In this document: one piece after another, positions 1 through 11,317 of the stretch
Layout of the letters: the number at the start of each line of letters is the position of its first letter
How positions within the stretch are numbered: the first letter of the stretch is position 1
Origin: Ceratotherium simum simum
Taxonomy: Eukaryota > Chordata > Mammalia > Perissodactyla > Rhinocerotidae
Reading direction: 5' to 3'
Length of the DNA: 64,000 bases
Assembly (NCBI RefSeq): GCF_000283155.1
Contig: NW_004454156.1
Span: 41,274,384 to 41,338,383, forward strand
Program-made: the position numbers and the translations under genes
Notes under the pieces: generated by a model
The model's database searches: none
Seen by the model: only the letters and a program-made list of their open reading frames with translations
Told to the model about the DNA's origin: nothing

Positions 1-419
1 CTGAGCAGGAATTCAAACCCAGGCATTTTAGCTCCAGACCACATTCTTTATTATTTAACGGATAAGATAATTTTGAAGCAGAAAAGCAAACAGTTTGTCA
101 AATAGCTCTACTGGAAAGAAAGTATTACAATTTACCTAATCAAAGCTTTATATATTGAAAGGTTTGGCAACGATTATCATAGTAAAACCTCTAGGTTCTC
201 TCTTAGGCATTCAAAGTATCTGACATCCTAGCTAGCCTCTGTGACTCCTGCCAGTACATAGTAGGGGGCTAGCAGAGAAAGGGCCTGGCAGTGGAGTTAT
301 CAATGAGAGAAGAGACTGAGTGGCAACTAGAGTGCGATTTACTATTCAGGTTCAGGAAGCCATGTAGGAAAGCCATAGCACAAAGGAGAGTACAAACACA
401 TATGAGAAATGAGCTTATA

Positions 420-676
420 GGGGCCGACCTGCTGGTGTAGTGGTTAAGTTCACGGCTCTGCTTCGGCAGCCCTGGGTTAGCCAGTTTGGATCCAGGGCAT
501 GGACCTAGACACCACTTATCAAGCTATGCTCTGGCAGGCGTCCCACATATAAAGTAGAGGAAGATGGGCACAGATGTTAGCCCAGAGCCAATCTTCCTCA
601 CCAAAAAGAGGAGGATTGGCAATGGATGTTAGCTCAGGGCTGATCTTCCTCACCATAAAAAAAAAAAGAAAGAAAA
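420..676 (+). mobile_element. ERE-type SINE, type C (two tail modules)
   Basis: tRNA-like head with GGTTAAGTT, no CAGCAACTAGAAGG body, and two GATGTTAGC modules before the A-rich tail. Target duplication AGAAATGAGCTTAT at 405 and, with one mismatch, at 677. Confidence 0.9.
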
Positions 677-1927
677 AGAAATCAGCTTATGATTACAGCA
701 GTATCCAACATCAGAGGGAGAAAATATGAGTTATTCAATAAATGGTGTTTGGAAAAAGGTAAAGTTGGATCCTCACTATACTGTTTACTCCAATTTTTTA
801 TTATTTTAAAATTAAAATATAAAACTATAGAGTACTTGAAGAATCTATGGATGCATAATTTTATAATCTTGGTGTTGGAGAAGACTTTTTGTAATAGGAC
901 ATAAAACCAAGAGGCTATAAGGGAAAAAACTACTCAATTTTATTATATACTTTCACATTGGGAATGCAATACCCTAAAAAAAAAAAAAAAAATCCCTGGA
1001 AAGATAAACCGTGAAAAAAATTTTGTTATTTCAAAAGCAGGGTAATTGAAAAAAAATACTTCACAATTTTCAATGGTCATACATAATAATTTGATTGCTA
1101 AGTGCCATGTACTTAAATATTTGGATTTTAATTTTAACAAAATACTTTCCTAGATGGTAAAAGCCACAATTACCATAACAACCATATTACATTTCTACCT
1201 CACTAAAGTTGGCCAATTTTACTCAAACACTGAAGCTCCATAGAAAACAGTGGAACTGAGTGTTAGACTAAAAATGTGAAAAACTTTCAGATCCAATTCA
1301 AGCAGAGGTATGATTTTCCTACAGTTAGCATCTAGGAACATCTCAGTAGTTATAAAAAGATAAAAAGGTATAGCCCACTTCTTTAAAGCTTAGACATGTC
1401 ATTAGTTGCAGTGAAACTCAGGAAAGGCAGAAAATAAGTCTGAGCACTAGAAATCTGGCATAACAGCAGAATATTGATAATTGTTGAGGCCAAGTGATGG
1501 CTACATGACGGCTCATTATATAATATTCACTCTACTTTTGTGTATGCTTGAAATTTTCCATAATAAAAAAGCACTAAAGTAAAAAATACTTTAAAATGTA
1601 AAAATAAAGCATAAGAAAAAGTGTTGCTAATTTTGGTATCCAAATAAAGACCAGTGTATGTGTATAACCCGAAGGCTCTGCTAAGCCCATTGTTGAAAAG
1701 GAATAATATACTATTTTCCTTTGAGATGTTAATAAATGCTAATGTTAACGAGTATATTCTATTCTTAAAGAATTGGGTGGGATATTTTGGTCCCAAAGAT
1801 AAATTTTGCTTGATACTATAATTCTTGGACATCTCCTAACTTCAGCTCATTTTAACTTTTTAAGTTACTTTAAGTTTTAAGTTAATACAATCAATAAGGA
1901 GTTTCTAAAAGGCAGAGGGCCATTTCT

Positions 1928-2147
1928 TTTTTTTTTTTTAATAATTTTATTTATTTATTTATTTTTTCCCCCAAAGCCCCAGTAGATAGTTGTATGTCAT
2001 AGCTGCACATCCTTCTAGGTGCTGTATATGGGACACGGCCTCAGTATGGCCGGAGAAGCGGTGCGTCGGTGTGCGCCTGGGATCCGAACCCCGGGTGGCC
2101 AGCAGCGGAGCGCTCGTACTTAACGGCTAAGCCACGGGGCCGGCCCC
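1928..2147 (-). mobile_element. ERE-type SINE, type A (no tail module)
   Basis: Minus orientation: A-tail complement, CAAAGCCCCAGTAGATAG, body, GGCCGGCC head. Perfect 14-bp duplication AGAGGGCCATTTCT at 1914 and 2148. Confidence 0.93.
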
Positions 2148-2697
2148 AGAGGGCCATTTCTGATGCCACTCTGATACTGAAAAAACAAAATCCTAATGTT
2201 CATGTCACTCTTTCCAAAATTATATTGGCTCTCTACTGCTATCAGGATAAACACCAAATTTTACAATCTGGAATTCAAAGCTTTTAGTGACTTTGCCTCA
2301 GTTTCCTTCCAGTTTTATCTCTTGCTCCAGAGATCCTCAACTCCAACTAGAGTGGTGTACTCCATGTCTCATGATCATACCACTCCAGAGCAAAAAGGCC
2401 AGATTTGTCTAACCTAAGCTCTAACAGCCCTGTAACGCTCAGCAAATTACCTGACCTCTCTCTGTTTTCTCACCTAAATGAGAGTAATGAATAGAAGATT
2501 ACGAGTATTAGAGTAAGGCATGGAGTACTCAGTTGCATGTTTCATCTCCTACGTGAAGTCTTAGATTATTCCAAACTATAGTGTTTTTCATGCCACTTAC
2601 TTTGTACTCAACCATGGGATAGCCGTCATCTTGCATCATACGTTAATTTTTTAGTAACGTCTCTAATGACAAGGGCTATATTTCCTTTACACTTTCT

Positions 2698-3000
2698 TTC
2701 TGTTTTTTTTTTTTTTAGGAAGATCAGCTCTGAGCTAACACCCAGGCCAATCCTCCTCTTTTTTGCTGAGGAAGACTGGCCCTGAGCTAACATCTATTGC
2801 CAATCCTCCTCCTTTTTTTCTTTCCCTTTTTCTCCCCAAAGCCCCAGTAGATAGTTGCACCTCCTTCTTAGTTGCTGTATGTGGGACGCTGCCTCAGCAT
2901 GGCCGGACAAGCGGTACGTCAGTGCGTGCCTGGGATCCGAACCCAGGCCGCCAGTAGTGGAACGCGTGCACTTAACTGCTATGCCATGGGGCCAGCCCCA
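2698..3000 (-). mobile_element. ERE-type SINE, type B (body plus two tail modules)
   Basis: Minus orientation with two GCTAACA modules before the body. Flanking duplication TCCTTTACAYTTTCT at 2683 and 3001 with one difference. Confidence 0.92.
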
Positions 3001-3065
3001 TCCTTTACATTTTCTAAGATAGCACTGCGCTTTGCAAACAACATGCTCTTTAGCACGTTCTTTAT

Positions 3066-3379
3066 TTATTTATTATTATTTTTTGTGTGTGTGAGGAAGA
3101 TCAGCCCTGAGCTAACATCCATGCTAATCCTCCTCTTTTTGCTGAGGAAGACCTGCTCTGAGCTAACATCTATTGTCAATCCTCCTCCTTTTTTTTTTTT
3201 TTCCCCAAAGCCCCAGTAGATAGTTGTATGTCACAGTTGCACATCCTTCTAGTTGCTGTATGTGGGACGCGGCCTCAGCATGGCCAGAGAAGCGGTGCGT
3301 CGGTGCGCGCCCGGGATCCGAACCTGGGCCGCCAGTAGCGGAGCGCAAGCACTTAACTGCTAAGCCACGGGGCTGGCCA
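3066..3379 (-). mobile_element. ERE-type SINE, type B (two tail modules)
   Basis: Starts only 66 bp after the previous copy, same orientation. Perfect duplication TAGCACGTTCTTTAT at 3051 and 3380. Confidence 0.93.
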
Positions 3380-3458
3380 TAGCACGTTCTTTATAAATAA
3401 TACATAATGGGTGACTCATAAAACATTTCTTCCCAAAAACTTTTAAAATAAACCTTAG

Positions 3459-3710
3459 CAGCCGGCGCCATGGCGTAGTGGTTAAGTGGGCACGCTCACC
3501 TGCTGGATCCCGGGCGCGCACCTAGGCACCGCCTGTCAGGCCATGCTGTGGCAGCGTCCCATATAAAGTGGAGGAAGACAGGCACGGATGTTAGCCCAGG
3601 ACCAGTCTTCCTCAGCAAACAGAGGAGGACTGGCATGGGTGTTAGCTCAGAGCTGATCTTCCTCACACACACACACACACAAAAAACAAAATAAATAAAA
3701 AAATAAAAAA
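3459..3710 (+). mobile_element. ERE-type SINE, type C
   Basis: Plus orientation, two modules, (CA)n and A-rich tail. Flanks share AAAATAAACCTTA-like sequence. Faces the copy at 3066 with an 80-bp gap. Confidence 0.88.
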
Positions 3711-3799
3711 TAAAATAAATCTTAAATGCTACTATTTCCCTGCATCACTAATGTTTCAAGCATAAAAATTTAGTGCCATAGTTATTTATTCAGTGTTTT

Positions 3800-4370
3800 A
3801 TAAAACAGATATTTATTGAAAACTTCCTCTGGGCCAGGTACGTACAAGGCTCTGGGAACACCAGAGTGAATACACAGGTCCTGCTCTCAAAGAGCTTACA
3901 ATCTAGGAAGTGACAAAGACAAGTAAGTAACTACACAATTTTAATATAGTCTGGAAAGGGCTACAGATGTTACTGGTAAAAAGCACCGAGTTATCATGAG
4001 AGCACAAAGGAGGAACCTAAGAGCATCTTGGGACATGGCAGAAAGGCTCACGAAAGACACTAAAGGGTGTGTAAGTGTTATACTGATAACAGGGGGTACA
4101 AGGGGGAAAATGGTTCAGGCAGATAGAACAGAGTGTACAAATTAGGTGCAAAGGCTTAATTCTTAGAGATCTACAAGCTGTTTACTGTGGCTGGAATCTG
4201 GACGTGTATATGTGTAAAAAGAGGCTATAAAGGTAAGAAGCCTGATTATGGATGGCTTTGTACATCATGCCATCTTGAGGGATATAGAAAAAAAAAATTA
4301 AAAGATTTTAAGCGAGGGAGTGGCATGGTCAAATTTTAGAAATTAACTGACACAGTGGTGAATGTTTTGA
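3800..4370 (+). repeat. Ancient dispersed repeat, family not named
   Basis: Contains a GGGCCAGGTACGTACAAGGC, CTCTCAAAGAGCTTACAATC and GATTATGGATGGCTTTGTAC order that recurs in diverged form at 6290-6810 and 49540-49900, so it is a dispersed element of old age. Confidence 0.5.
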
Positions 4371-5330
4371 AGAATGTAGCTAGAGGGGGTTTGGTCATTA
4401 GTCAAAAAAAGTAAACTTTTACCCACTTTCTGTATGTATAAGTGGGATTACAGAAAATTTACAAAAGATTAAAAAAGTATGTGAATAAGACATTTTTCAA
4501 CCTTATCCCCTCAAGGAAAAAGCTTAACAGTGACTATGGCTTAGGCACAGAAACGTGGTCCTTTTCTCCTTTGTAGGCTATCAATAAGAGATCCATGAAT
4601 ATTCTGATACGGTGATGTGTACCTTTTTGACACTGAAATCAGAATCAACTGCTTATCTTTAGATAAAATTCAGAGAGATATACATTCGATTTGTAAAGGC
4701 ATAAAATGACTAATTCCTCTAACACTATAGCCCAAAACCAAAGGTATAGTGGCATCTACAAAAGAAGAAAAAAAGGTGCACGAAGATGCTCTACCAACAC
4801 GTTGACTTTCTCCAGTCATCGGCCTTCTGAAAGCTGCTGCCCTATCAGGCTATCTGGCACTCAATAAAGCCAAGTTGCAGAGTGGGGCATGCGCCTCAAC
4901 ACCCTGCTCCCAACCCTCTCTATTTACGCCAGCGTTATCGTCACTGCTGTAGGCATCACCATTACGGATGTTGTTGCTATGGACTTGTGTTCAGATCTTT
5001 TGCTGGGTTGTAGTCGCTGACGCCGACTAAGACTTCTATCTCTATATCAAGGAAATCTCAGCAGGGGGAAGTCACAAACTCGCCAGGAGCTGAAAGCTCG
5101 CCCTGGAGCGGGGCCGGGATCCCTAGAGGCAAAAGAACCGGGTGAGGGAGCCAGGGGATCAGGACTCTGGGGGAAATCTTTCGGAAGCCAGCAGCCTCTC
5201 CTGAGGGGCCCGACCACAAATCCGACAACCTCTCCTCTGGGCAGCTGAGGCATTTCAAGGCCGCTTCAGGACGAGAGAAGATAAGAGGAATCACCAACGA
5301 CAGAAAATCGCATGCCCCCAGCCAACTCAC

Positions 5331-5333
5331 CAT
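5331..5333 (-). CDS. SLC30A6: SLC30A6 first coding exon, start codon only (probable)
   Basis: On the minus strand ACCATGG, a strong Kozak context, is cut by a GTGAGT donor immediately after ATG, so this exon contributes only the initiator codon. SLC30A6 (ZnT6, a Golgi zinc transporter subunit that pairs with ZnT5) lies just downstream of SPAST in the same orientation in human, and its protein begins MGTIH, compatible with an exon 2 starting GGG. Exon 2 is not found in positions 1-5328, so it should be further left. The gene name rests on synteny and the splice layout, not on protein sequence. Confidence 0.65.
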
Positions 5334-5500
5334 GGTAAAGAGCGGCACAGCGCCTGCCGGAAGACGCTCTGGAAGCTGTTTTTCCCTGGAGCGGAAGGGG
5401 TGGGGCCTCAGGGGCCGATTGGCTGCGAGCGACGCGGGGGCGGAAGTGCGTGCACTGGCCTCCTGTTCCCGCCCCCGCATCCCGGCTGCCCCTACGTTCT
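5334..5500 (-). other. SLC30A6: SLC30A6 5' UTR (probable)
   Basis: GC-rich sequence before the ATG on the minus strand. The CTTCCGG and GCGCTGTGCCGCTCTTTACC stretch just upstream is typical of a housekeeping 5' UTR. The transcription start is not visible; it is probably among the ETS-like CTTCCGG and GCCAAT boxes between 5360 and 5480. Confidence 0.5.
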
Positions 5501-5745
5501 ATGGAGGTGAAAGTGGCGGCTAGACCTCCTCCTCCGAGCCTTTGGAGGGGTGGGTGGAGACCTGAGAGCTGAGGCACTTGTCAGGCAACGAGTAATTAGG
5601 GTTTATTTGTGATGTTAGGAACATTTCGTGGAGTGCTGAAGTGCTTTTAACTATGTGGTGTGATTTAATTTTTGCAGTACCTTATGAAATAGATGATATT
5701 ACCATTATACAAGTCAGGAAATGGGAAGAATAAGAAACTTGGCCA

Positions 5746-6098
5746 GGGCTGGCCCTGTGGCTTAGAGGTTAAGTGCGCGCGCTCCGCTGCTGGCGGCCCG
5801 GGTTCAGATCCCGGGCACGCACGGAGGCAGCGCTTCTCCAGCCATGCTGAGGCGGTGTCCCACATCCAGCAACTAGAAGGATGTGCAACTATGATGTACA
5901 ACTATCTACTGGGGCTTTGGGGAAAAAAAGGAGAAGGATTGGCAATAGATGTTAGCTCAGAGCTGGTCTTCCTCAGCAAAAAGAGGAGGATTAGCATGGA
6001 TGTTAGCTCAGGGCCAGTCTTCCTCAGCAAAAAGAGGGGGATTAGCATGGATGTTAGCTCAGGGCTGATCTTCCTCACACGCGGAAAAAAAAAAAAAA
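5746..6098 (+). mobile_element. ERE-type SINE, type B (three tail modules)
   Basis: Longest copy: full head and body followed by three GATGTTAGCTCAG modules. Flanking duplication AACTTGSCCAG on both sides with one mismatch. Confidence 0.92.
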
Positions 6099-6289
6099 CA
6101 ACTTGCCCAGAGACACATTTAGTTTGCTGTAGTACCTGTTGTTGAATTTGAACTCAGACCAATTATAGTGTTCTATTTTCTAAGATACTGTTGATATTCT
6201 CTTTAAATTAATTTTATTATAGAAGTAATGTTAATTATAGAAAACTTGGAAAATAAATAGAATTTATTTAATAAAGATTGAATATGGAG

Positions 6290-6810
6290 CACGTGTCTGT
6301 CACGTACTGGTCTCATGAAAATTATATTCTAGTAAGAGACAGAAAAAAGCAGGAAGAAAGAAAAATTTTAAAGATATAAGTAGTGTAGTATAGAAAATAG
6401 GGTAATGCTATAGAGAGTAACTAGGTTGATAATTTAGAGTGGTAGAGAAAGCTTCTCTAAGGGAGATGAAATTTGACTTCTGAAGGACAAAAGCCTTTTT
6501 GTGGAATTTTTTCCAGGCATAATAAACAGTACAAATATATAAGTCAAAAACAAGCAGGGGTTTTTTAAGTGTGGAAAGAAGGTGGTATGTCTGGAGCTTT
6601 GTGCTTGAGGGGAAGAAATGAGAATATCTAAGTGGTAGACAGGGGCCAGATCAAACAGGAGTTTCTGATTTAGGGGTGAAGAGCTGGATTTTTTTTCTAA
6701 GTGAGACAGGAGGCCAGTGGACGGTTTTAATAAGGGAGTGACCTTTACATGTTTAAAAGATCACTGTGGCTGTGGTATGGAGAATGGATGTAGATGGATG
6801 ATAATAGCTA
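6290..6810 (+). repeat. Ancient dispersed repeat, second copy
   Basis: Same order as at 3800: AATTATATTCTAGTAAGAGA, GGCCAGATCAAACAGGAG, GGAGTGACCTTTACATG, TCACTGTGGCTGTGGTATGG. Confidence 0.5.
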
Positions 6811-6985
6811 ACATTTCTTAAGCATTAATGGGGTAGGCACAACATGTATTAGTTCATTTAATCCTCATCACAACCCTTTGATATAGGTGCTATTATTAGC
6901 CCTTGCTTGGAAAATCATGTGCCAAGGTCACACACCTAGTCAATGGCAGAACTGCAATTCTGTACCACACAACCTGATTCTAAAG
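6795..6985 (+). mobile_element. MIR SINE
   Basis: Core TTAGTTCATTTAATCCTCAT, then GGTGCTATTATTAGCCC and AGGTCACACACCTAG, the standard MIR order. Confidence 0.8.
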
Positions 6986-7404
6986 CCTTACTTGCTATTC
7001 TGTATTTACTACTCCTGGACAAGATTAGAAACAGGAAGACAAGTTAGAGCACTATTGCCTCATTCACCCAAAGCAAATCATTCTTGGTTTTTGAAGTTTC
7101 TTTCCAGTCTTTTTTATTTTAACAAAATTGGAATCATACAGTATATATTATTTATAGTCTCCCTACCTCATGTAAGGATATATTGTGACATTTTCCCCCT
7201 GTATCTTAATTTTTCCAGAATATTAATATTTCAATGGCCTTAGAGAAGTCAATCATAGGCGTGTGTCTTAATATATTTAACTAATTCCTTATTGATGAAT
7301 GTAACAGTCTGGGTTTATATGTAGCAAAAATAAATCTCTCAAGCTATTTTAAGAAAAAAAAGAATCTAATACATAGAACTGGGTAATTGAGTATAAAATC
7401 TTGG

Positions 7405-8567
7405 GCAGCAAGTAGACACAAGAACAATAATGAAATAGAAGATTTGAACAACACTATATACCTATTAGACCTAACATATCTCTAGAATATACCATCTAAC
7501 AACAGCAGAATACACATTCTTCTCAGATGCACATGGAGAATTCTCCAGGATAGAACATATGTTAGGCCATAAAACAATTTTCAATAAAACTGAAAGGATT
7601 AAAATCATAGACATTATGGTCTCCAAGCATACTGGAATGAAATTAGAAATCCATAACAAGGAAATTTGGGATATTCACATCTTGTGGAAATTAAAATAAT
7701 ATACTCAAATAATCAAGTGATCAAAGAAGAAATCACAAGAGAACTTGGAAAATACATCGAGATAAATGAAAACTCAACATACCAAAACTTATGGGATGCA
7801 GCAAAAGCATTGCTTAGAGGGACATTTATAGCTGTAAATGCCTGTATTGAAAAAAGAACAAAGATCTCAAATCAATAACCTAACTTTCCGCCTTCAGAAA
7901 CTAGAAAAAGAAGAGCAAACCAAACTTAAAGCAAGTCAAAGGAAGGAAATAATAAAGCTTGGAGAGGAAATTAATGAAGTAGAGAATAGAAAAATAATAC
8001 AGTCAACAAAACTAATAATTGGTTCTTTGAAAAGATCAACAAAATTGACAAAGCTTTACCTAGCCTGACCAAGAAAAAGAGGAGACTCAAATTATTAAAA
8101 TCAGGAAAGAAAGAATGAGATGTTACTATTGATCTTATAGAAATAAGGATAATAAAGAAATATTACAAATAATTGTATGCCAACAAATTAGGTAACCTAG
8201 ATGAAATGGACTAATTTCTAAAAAGACACAAACTACTGAAACTAACTCAAGAAGAAATAGAAAATCTAATTAGACATATAACAAGAGATTGAATTTGTAA
8301 AACAACAACAACAACAAAAAAAAAAACTTTCCACAAAGAAAAGCCCAGGCAAAGATGGCTTTGCTGGTCAATTCTACCAAACATTTAAAAAAGAATTAGC
8401 ACCAATCATTTGCAAACTCCTCCAAAAAAAATAGAAGAGGAGAAAACATTTCCCAACTCATTCTATGAAACCAGAATTACCCTAATACCAAAACTAAACA
8501 CAGACACCCCAAGAAAACTACAGACCAACATCCCGTATGAATATAGATGCAAAAAACCTCAACAAAA
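7405..8567 (+). mobile_element. L1 ORF2 fragment, part 1
   Basis: Reads as decayed L1 ORF2 (reverse transcriptase region): recognisable pieces include RTKISNQ near 7850 and the KAPGKDGF-type motif near 8340-8370 in broken frames. Continues past a Tigger insertion at 8568. Confidence 0.85.
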
Positions 8568-8781
8568 TATAGTCAACTCTTGGTATATGAGTGCGCTTTG
8601 TTCCAGGACCTCTAAGGATACCAAAATCCACAGATGCTCAAGTCCCTTAGTTGGCCCACCGTATTATCCACAGGTTCCACAGCTGTGGATCCAACTGACT
8701 GCAGATTGTAACATAGTACTCCATCTGGGGTTGGTTGAATCCATGGATATAGAACCTGTGGATAGGGAGGGCCAACTGCAA
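8568..8781. mobile_element. Tigger-type MITE (MER2-like) inserted in L1
   Basis: Imperfect inverted ends (AGTCAACTCTTGGTAT and GGCCAACTG complement), the pair CCAAAATCCACAGATGCTCA and TGGTTGAATCCATGGATA, and TA at both junctions. L1 sequence resumes directly afterwards. Confidence 0.8.
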
Positions 8782-9010
8782 TAGCAAAACAAATCCACCA
8801 ACATATTTAAAAAAATCATACACCGTGAATGAGTGGGAATTATCACAGGAATGTTTTTATTATAACAAACCAAGGTTGGTTTAACATATGAAGATCAAAC
8901 AATGTAATACATCATATTAATAAAAGGCAAAAACCATATAATCATCACAATAGAAGCAGCAAAAGTATTTCACAAATCCAATACCCCTACCTGAAAAAAC
9001 ACTCAACAAT
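8782..9010 (+). mobile_element. L1 ORF2 fragment, part 2
   Basis: Continuation of the same L1 (region AAAATCATACACCGTGAATG onward, palm domain). Ends at about 9010 without a 3' UTR, so the element is broken here. Confidence 0.8.
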
Positions 9011-10510
9011 CTACGAATAGAACCATAGATACAGGTTCTTGCGTTGAGTGATTAGACCTTTTAGTTTGGAGGTGTACTATTTTGTAAATAGACCTAGATC
9101 TTTGTATAAAGTCATTAGACTTTTTATTTTGTTTTGAAAATATTTTTACCATTAACCTACTTATTCTCCTTCTGGTTGCTTTTGGTTTTGCTATTGTTTA
9201 TGTATATTACAAAGTCTTGTTTCATGTTTTGTTTATATTGTATTATTTTACGTCTGTTTACTGTATAAGGGAAGGTTCCATAGGAAACAGGTGGAAGAAA
9301 AACCCGATGTCTTCAATCCAATCCAAGCCAGGTTAGGCCCTAAGGCCTAACAATTGGAAGTCTCGTTAGACTGGTGATCAATTGTTGAAAAGTGATTGAT
9401 CAAACTTTGCCTTAGGTATTCTGCAGAACCCATAAGGACACTCACATTCTTGTCAATTTGTGAAGAAAAGCACTTTGATTAGTCCATATTCTGGGGTCAA
9501 TGATCTGTTGGGTCTGTGATTGTTCATTATACAGACTCTGCCTGCTTCTTTGGAGAATCTGAAACACTAACAAAATACACACAGTCAATTGACCAATTGA
9601 CCATCTTTTTTGTGTGTCACGGGATTATCTATGTCAAAGTCTTAACTCCTCCTAGAAGAACTTCTGCTTCTTACATAAAATCACTTATAATCCAAAGTCT
9701 TGCATTTTCCTTTATAAACGGGGGAAAAATCAACATAGAATATTAATAATTGGGAACTTCTTACACAAAATCAATTTTAAAAATGAGAAGACAAAACACC
9801 AGTTGACAGCTTCTTTAGTTGATATGCTGAGACTTCAAAATATAATTCTAACTCCACAACTGTCTCTCTCAAAGATTTTGCAACTTTCTGAAACCTACCC
9901 TCCTTGCATTTTTCTCTTTTTTCATTGAGCTGTACCTGACCTTCTAAGTGAGATAACCTTTTCTTCAGGGTTTTCTCAGGAAAAGCAAAGTCACATTGCA
10001 AACTTCCTAGACCAGAAGTCAGATTTACAAAGGTTAAATAAAAGCTCTAATCTAGAATCAAAACCCGGGAGTTTATGAAAATTAAAGATTTTCCTAAACT
10101 TTAGGGAGACAGGCAAAAAAATTGCTACAGAAATCAGGATTTGTTAGACACTTAATGTCCTGGACTACAGATCTGTACCAAATAATTCAATTAATTGTTT
10201 GCTCCTCAGATGGGGAAAAATGCTTTACATCAGCAGGGAAGAAAAGAGAAGATTTAAATAACTCAGCTGTGTAAAAGTTTAAAAATAAAAGTAGAAAATA
10301 CACTACCTAAGACATTTTCAGAATCTTTTAAAGGAAAATTGACACAAAGATTAAAAATTGTAATCTAAATAAAAATGAAAAAAAGACCTGAGGAAACTTC
10401 CAAACATTATTTGAAAAGACTTCACAACAATGAGAACGTTGCAGAGAAGCTGGAACTACAGTGCAAAGAACTTTGTTTTCCTTGAAATATTAAGGTTAAG
10501 TTGCTGACCT
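9011..10510. other. Unassigned AT-rich block
   Basis: No element recognised. A minus-strand open stretch of 74 codons (9777-10001) has a charged, coiled-coil-like composition with LKKRLSHLEGQVQLNEKREK at its start. There are no neighbouring exons, splice signals or homologue that I recognise. It may be an old repeat or pseudogene. Confidence 0.3.
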
Positions 10511-10519
10511 GCTGCTCCA

Positions 10520-11317
10520 TCACCCCCAAACATGTTAGTGAGTATTCCCTACAAACAAGGACATATTTCTACAGAAAATTAACAGTGATACATTACTGTC
10601 ATCTAATCCTCAGACCCCATTCAAATTTTATCAGTTGTTCCAATAATGTATATTAAAGCAGAAGGAACCGGTTCTACCTCACAAGTTGCATTTACTTGTC
10701 ATTCTATTTAATTTCCTTCAGTCTGGAACAATTTCTTAGTTTTTACCTGACTTTCATGACTTTGCAAGTTTTGAAGATTACACACCAGTTATTTTGTAGA
10801 ATGTTCCTGGAGTAGATTCAGGTTATGCCTCTTTGACAGGAATACTGTAGAAGTGATACTGCATTTTTCTCATTGACCGTATTATGTGAAATTTGGCTCA
10901 CTAATGATGATAACTTTCACCACTAGATTAAGGTGGCATCTGCTGGGTTTTTCCACTATAAAGTAACTCTTTCTCGCTTTCTAATTAGTAATATTTTGTG
11001 AGGATGTACTTTGAAACCATGTAAACACCTTACTCTTCGTCACATTTTCAATTTGTTCTTGTATTTATTTATATATCCACATTAGCTCATGATTTCTCAT
11101 TTTATCTGGTGCGTTATAACCCATTACTATAATTACTTATTTTGAAGCTCAAATTTGTCCAGCGAGAGCCCCTCAAATCAATGTTTCATCCTCATCATTC
11201 TTTGAGTGCTTCCTTCTGTTCTGGCACAAGATATTCCAGGTTCATGTATTTTCTCTGCCCCAATCCTGGAATTGGCAATTTCACCAAGGAGCCCTGGTTC
11301 CTCTAGTGAATGTTATG
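10520..11317 (-). mobile_element. L1M 3' end
   Basis: Antisense L1 3' UTR: the series TTCTTTGAGTGCTTCCTTCT, CTGGCACAAGATATTCCAGG and AAGGAGCCCTGGTTCC is characteristic of mammalian L1MB/L1MC ends. Confidence 0.75.

Larger units (their letters stand above)
1..5328 (-). other. SLC30A6: SLC30A6 intron 1 (partial), with repeats
   Basis: No coding exon found. Holds five ERE-type SINEs (420, 1928, 2698, 3066, 3459), an L2-like remnant around 2190-2330, and an ancient dispersed repeat at 3800-4370. Positions 680-1910 and 4375-5030 show nothing recognisable beyond AT-rich sequence. Confidence 0.55.
5040..5570 (-). promoter_or_regulatory. CpG island promoter of SLC30A6
   Basis: CpG-dense stretch in an otherwise AT-rich region. 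It carries an inverted CCAAT box (GATTGGC on plus, about 5417), ETS-like GGAAG sites, GC boxes such as GGGGCGG (5437-5452 and around 5470) and no TATA box. This fits a broad housekeeping promoter. Several open frames cross it on both strands, as expected in GC-rich DNA, and are not called as genes. Confidence 0.75.

Noticed and set aside
1..5328. SLC30A6 exon 2
   Set aside because: I looked on the minus strand for a GGGACA-type start with the expected N-terminal codons and did not find it, so intron 1 must extend beyond the window.
5058..5577. Long open frames on both strands in the CpG island
   Set aside because: GC-rich DNA has few stops. The frames overlap each other and run across the promoter and the GTGAGT donor.
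7666..8068. Open frames resembling a reverse transcriptase
   Set aside because: Decayed L1 ORF2 with stops and frame changes; not a functional gene.
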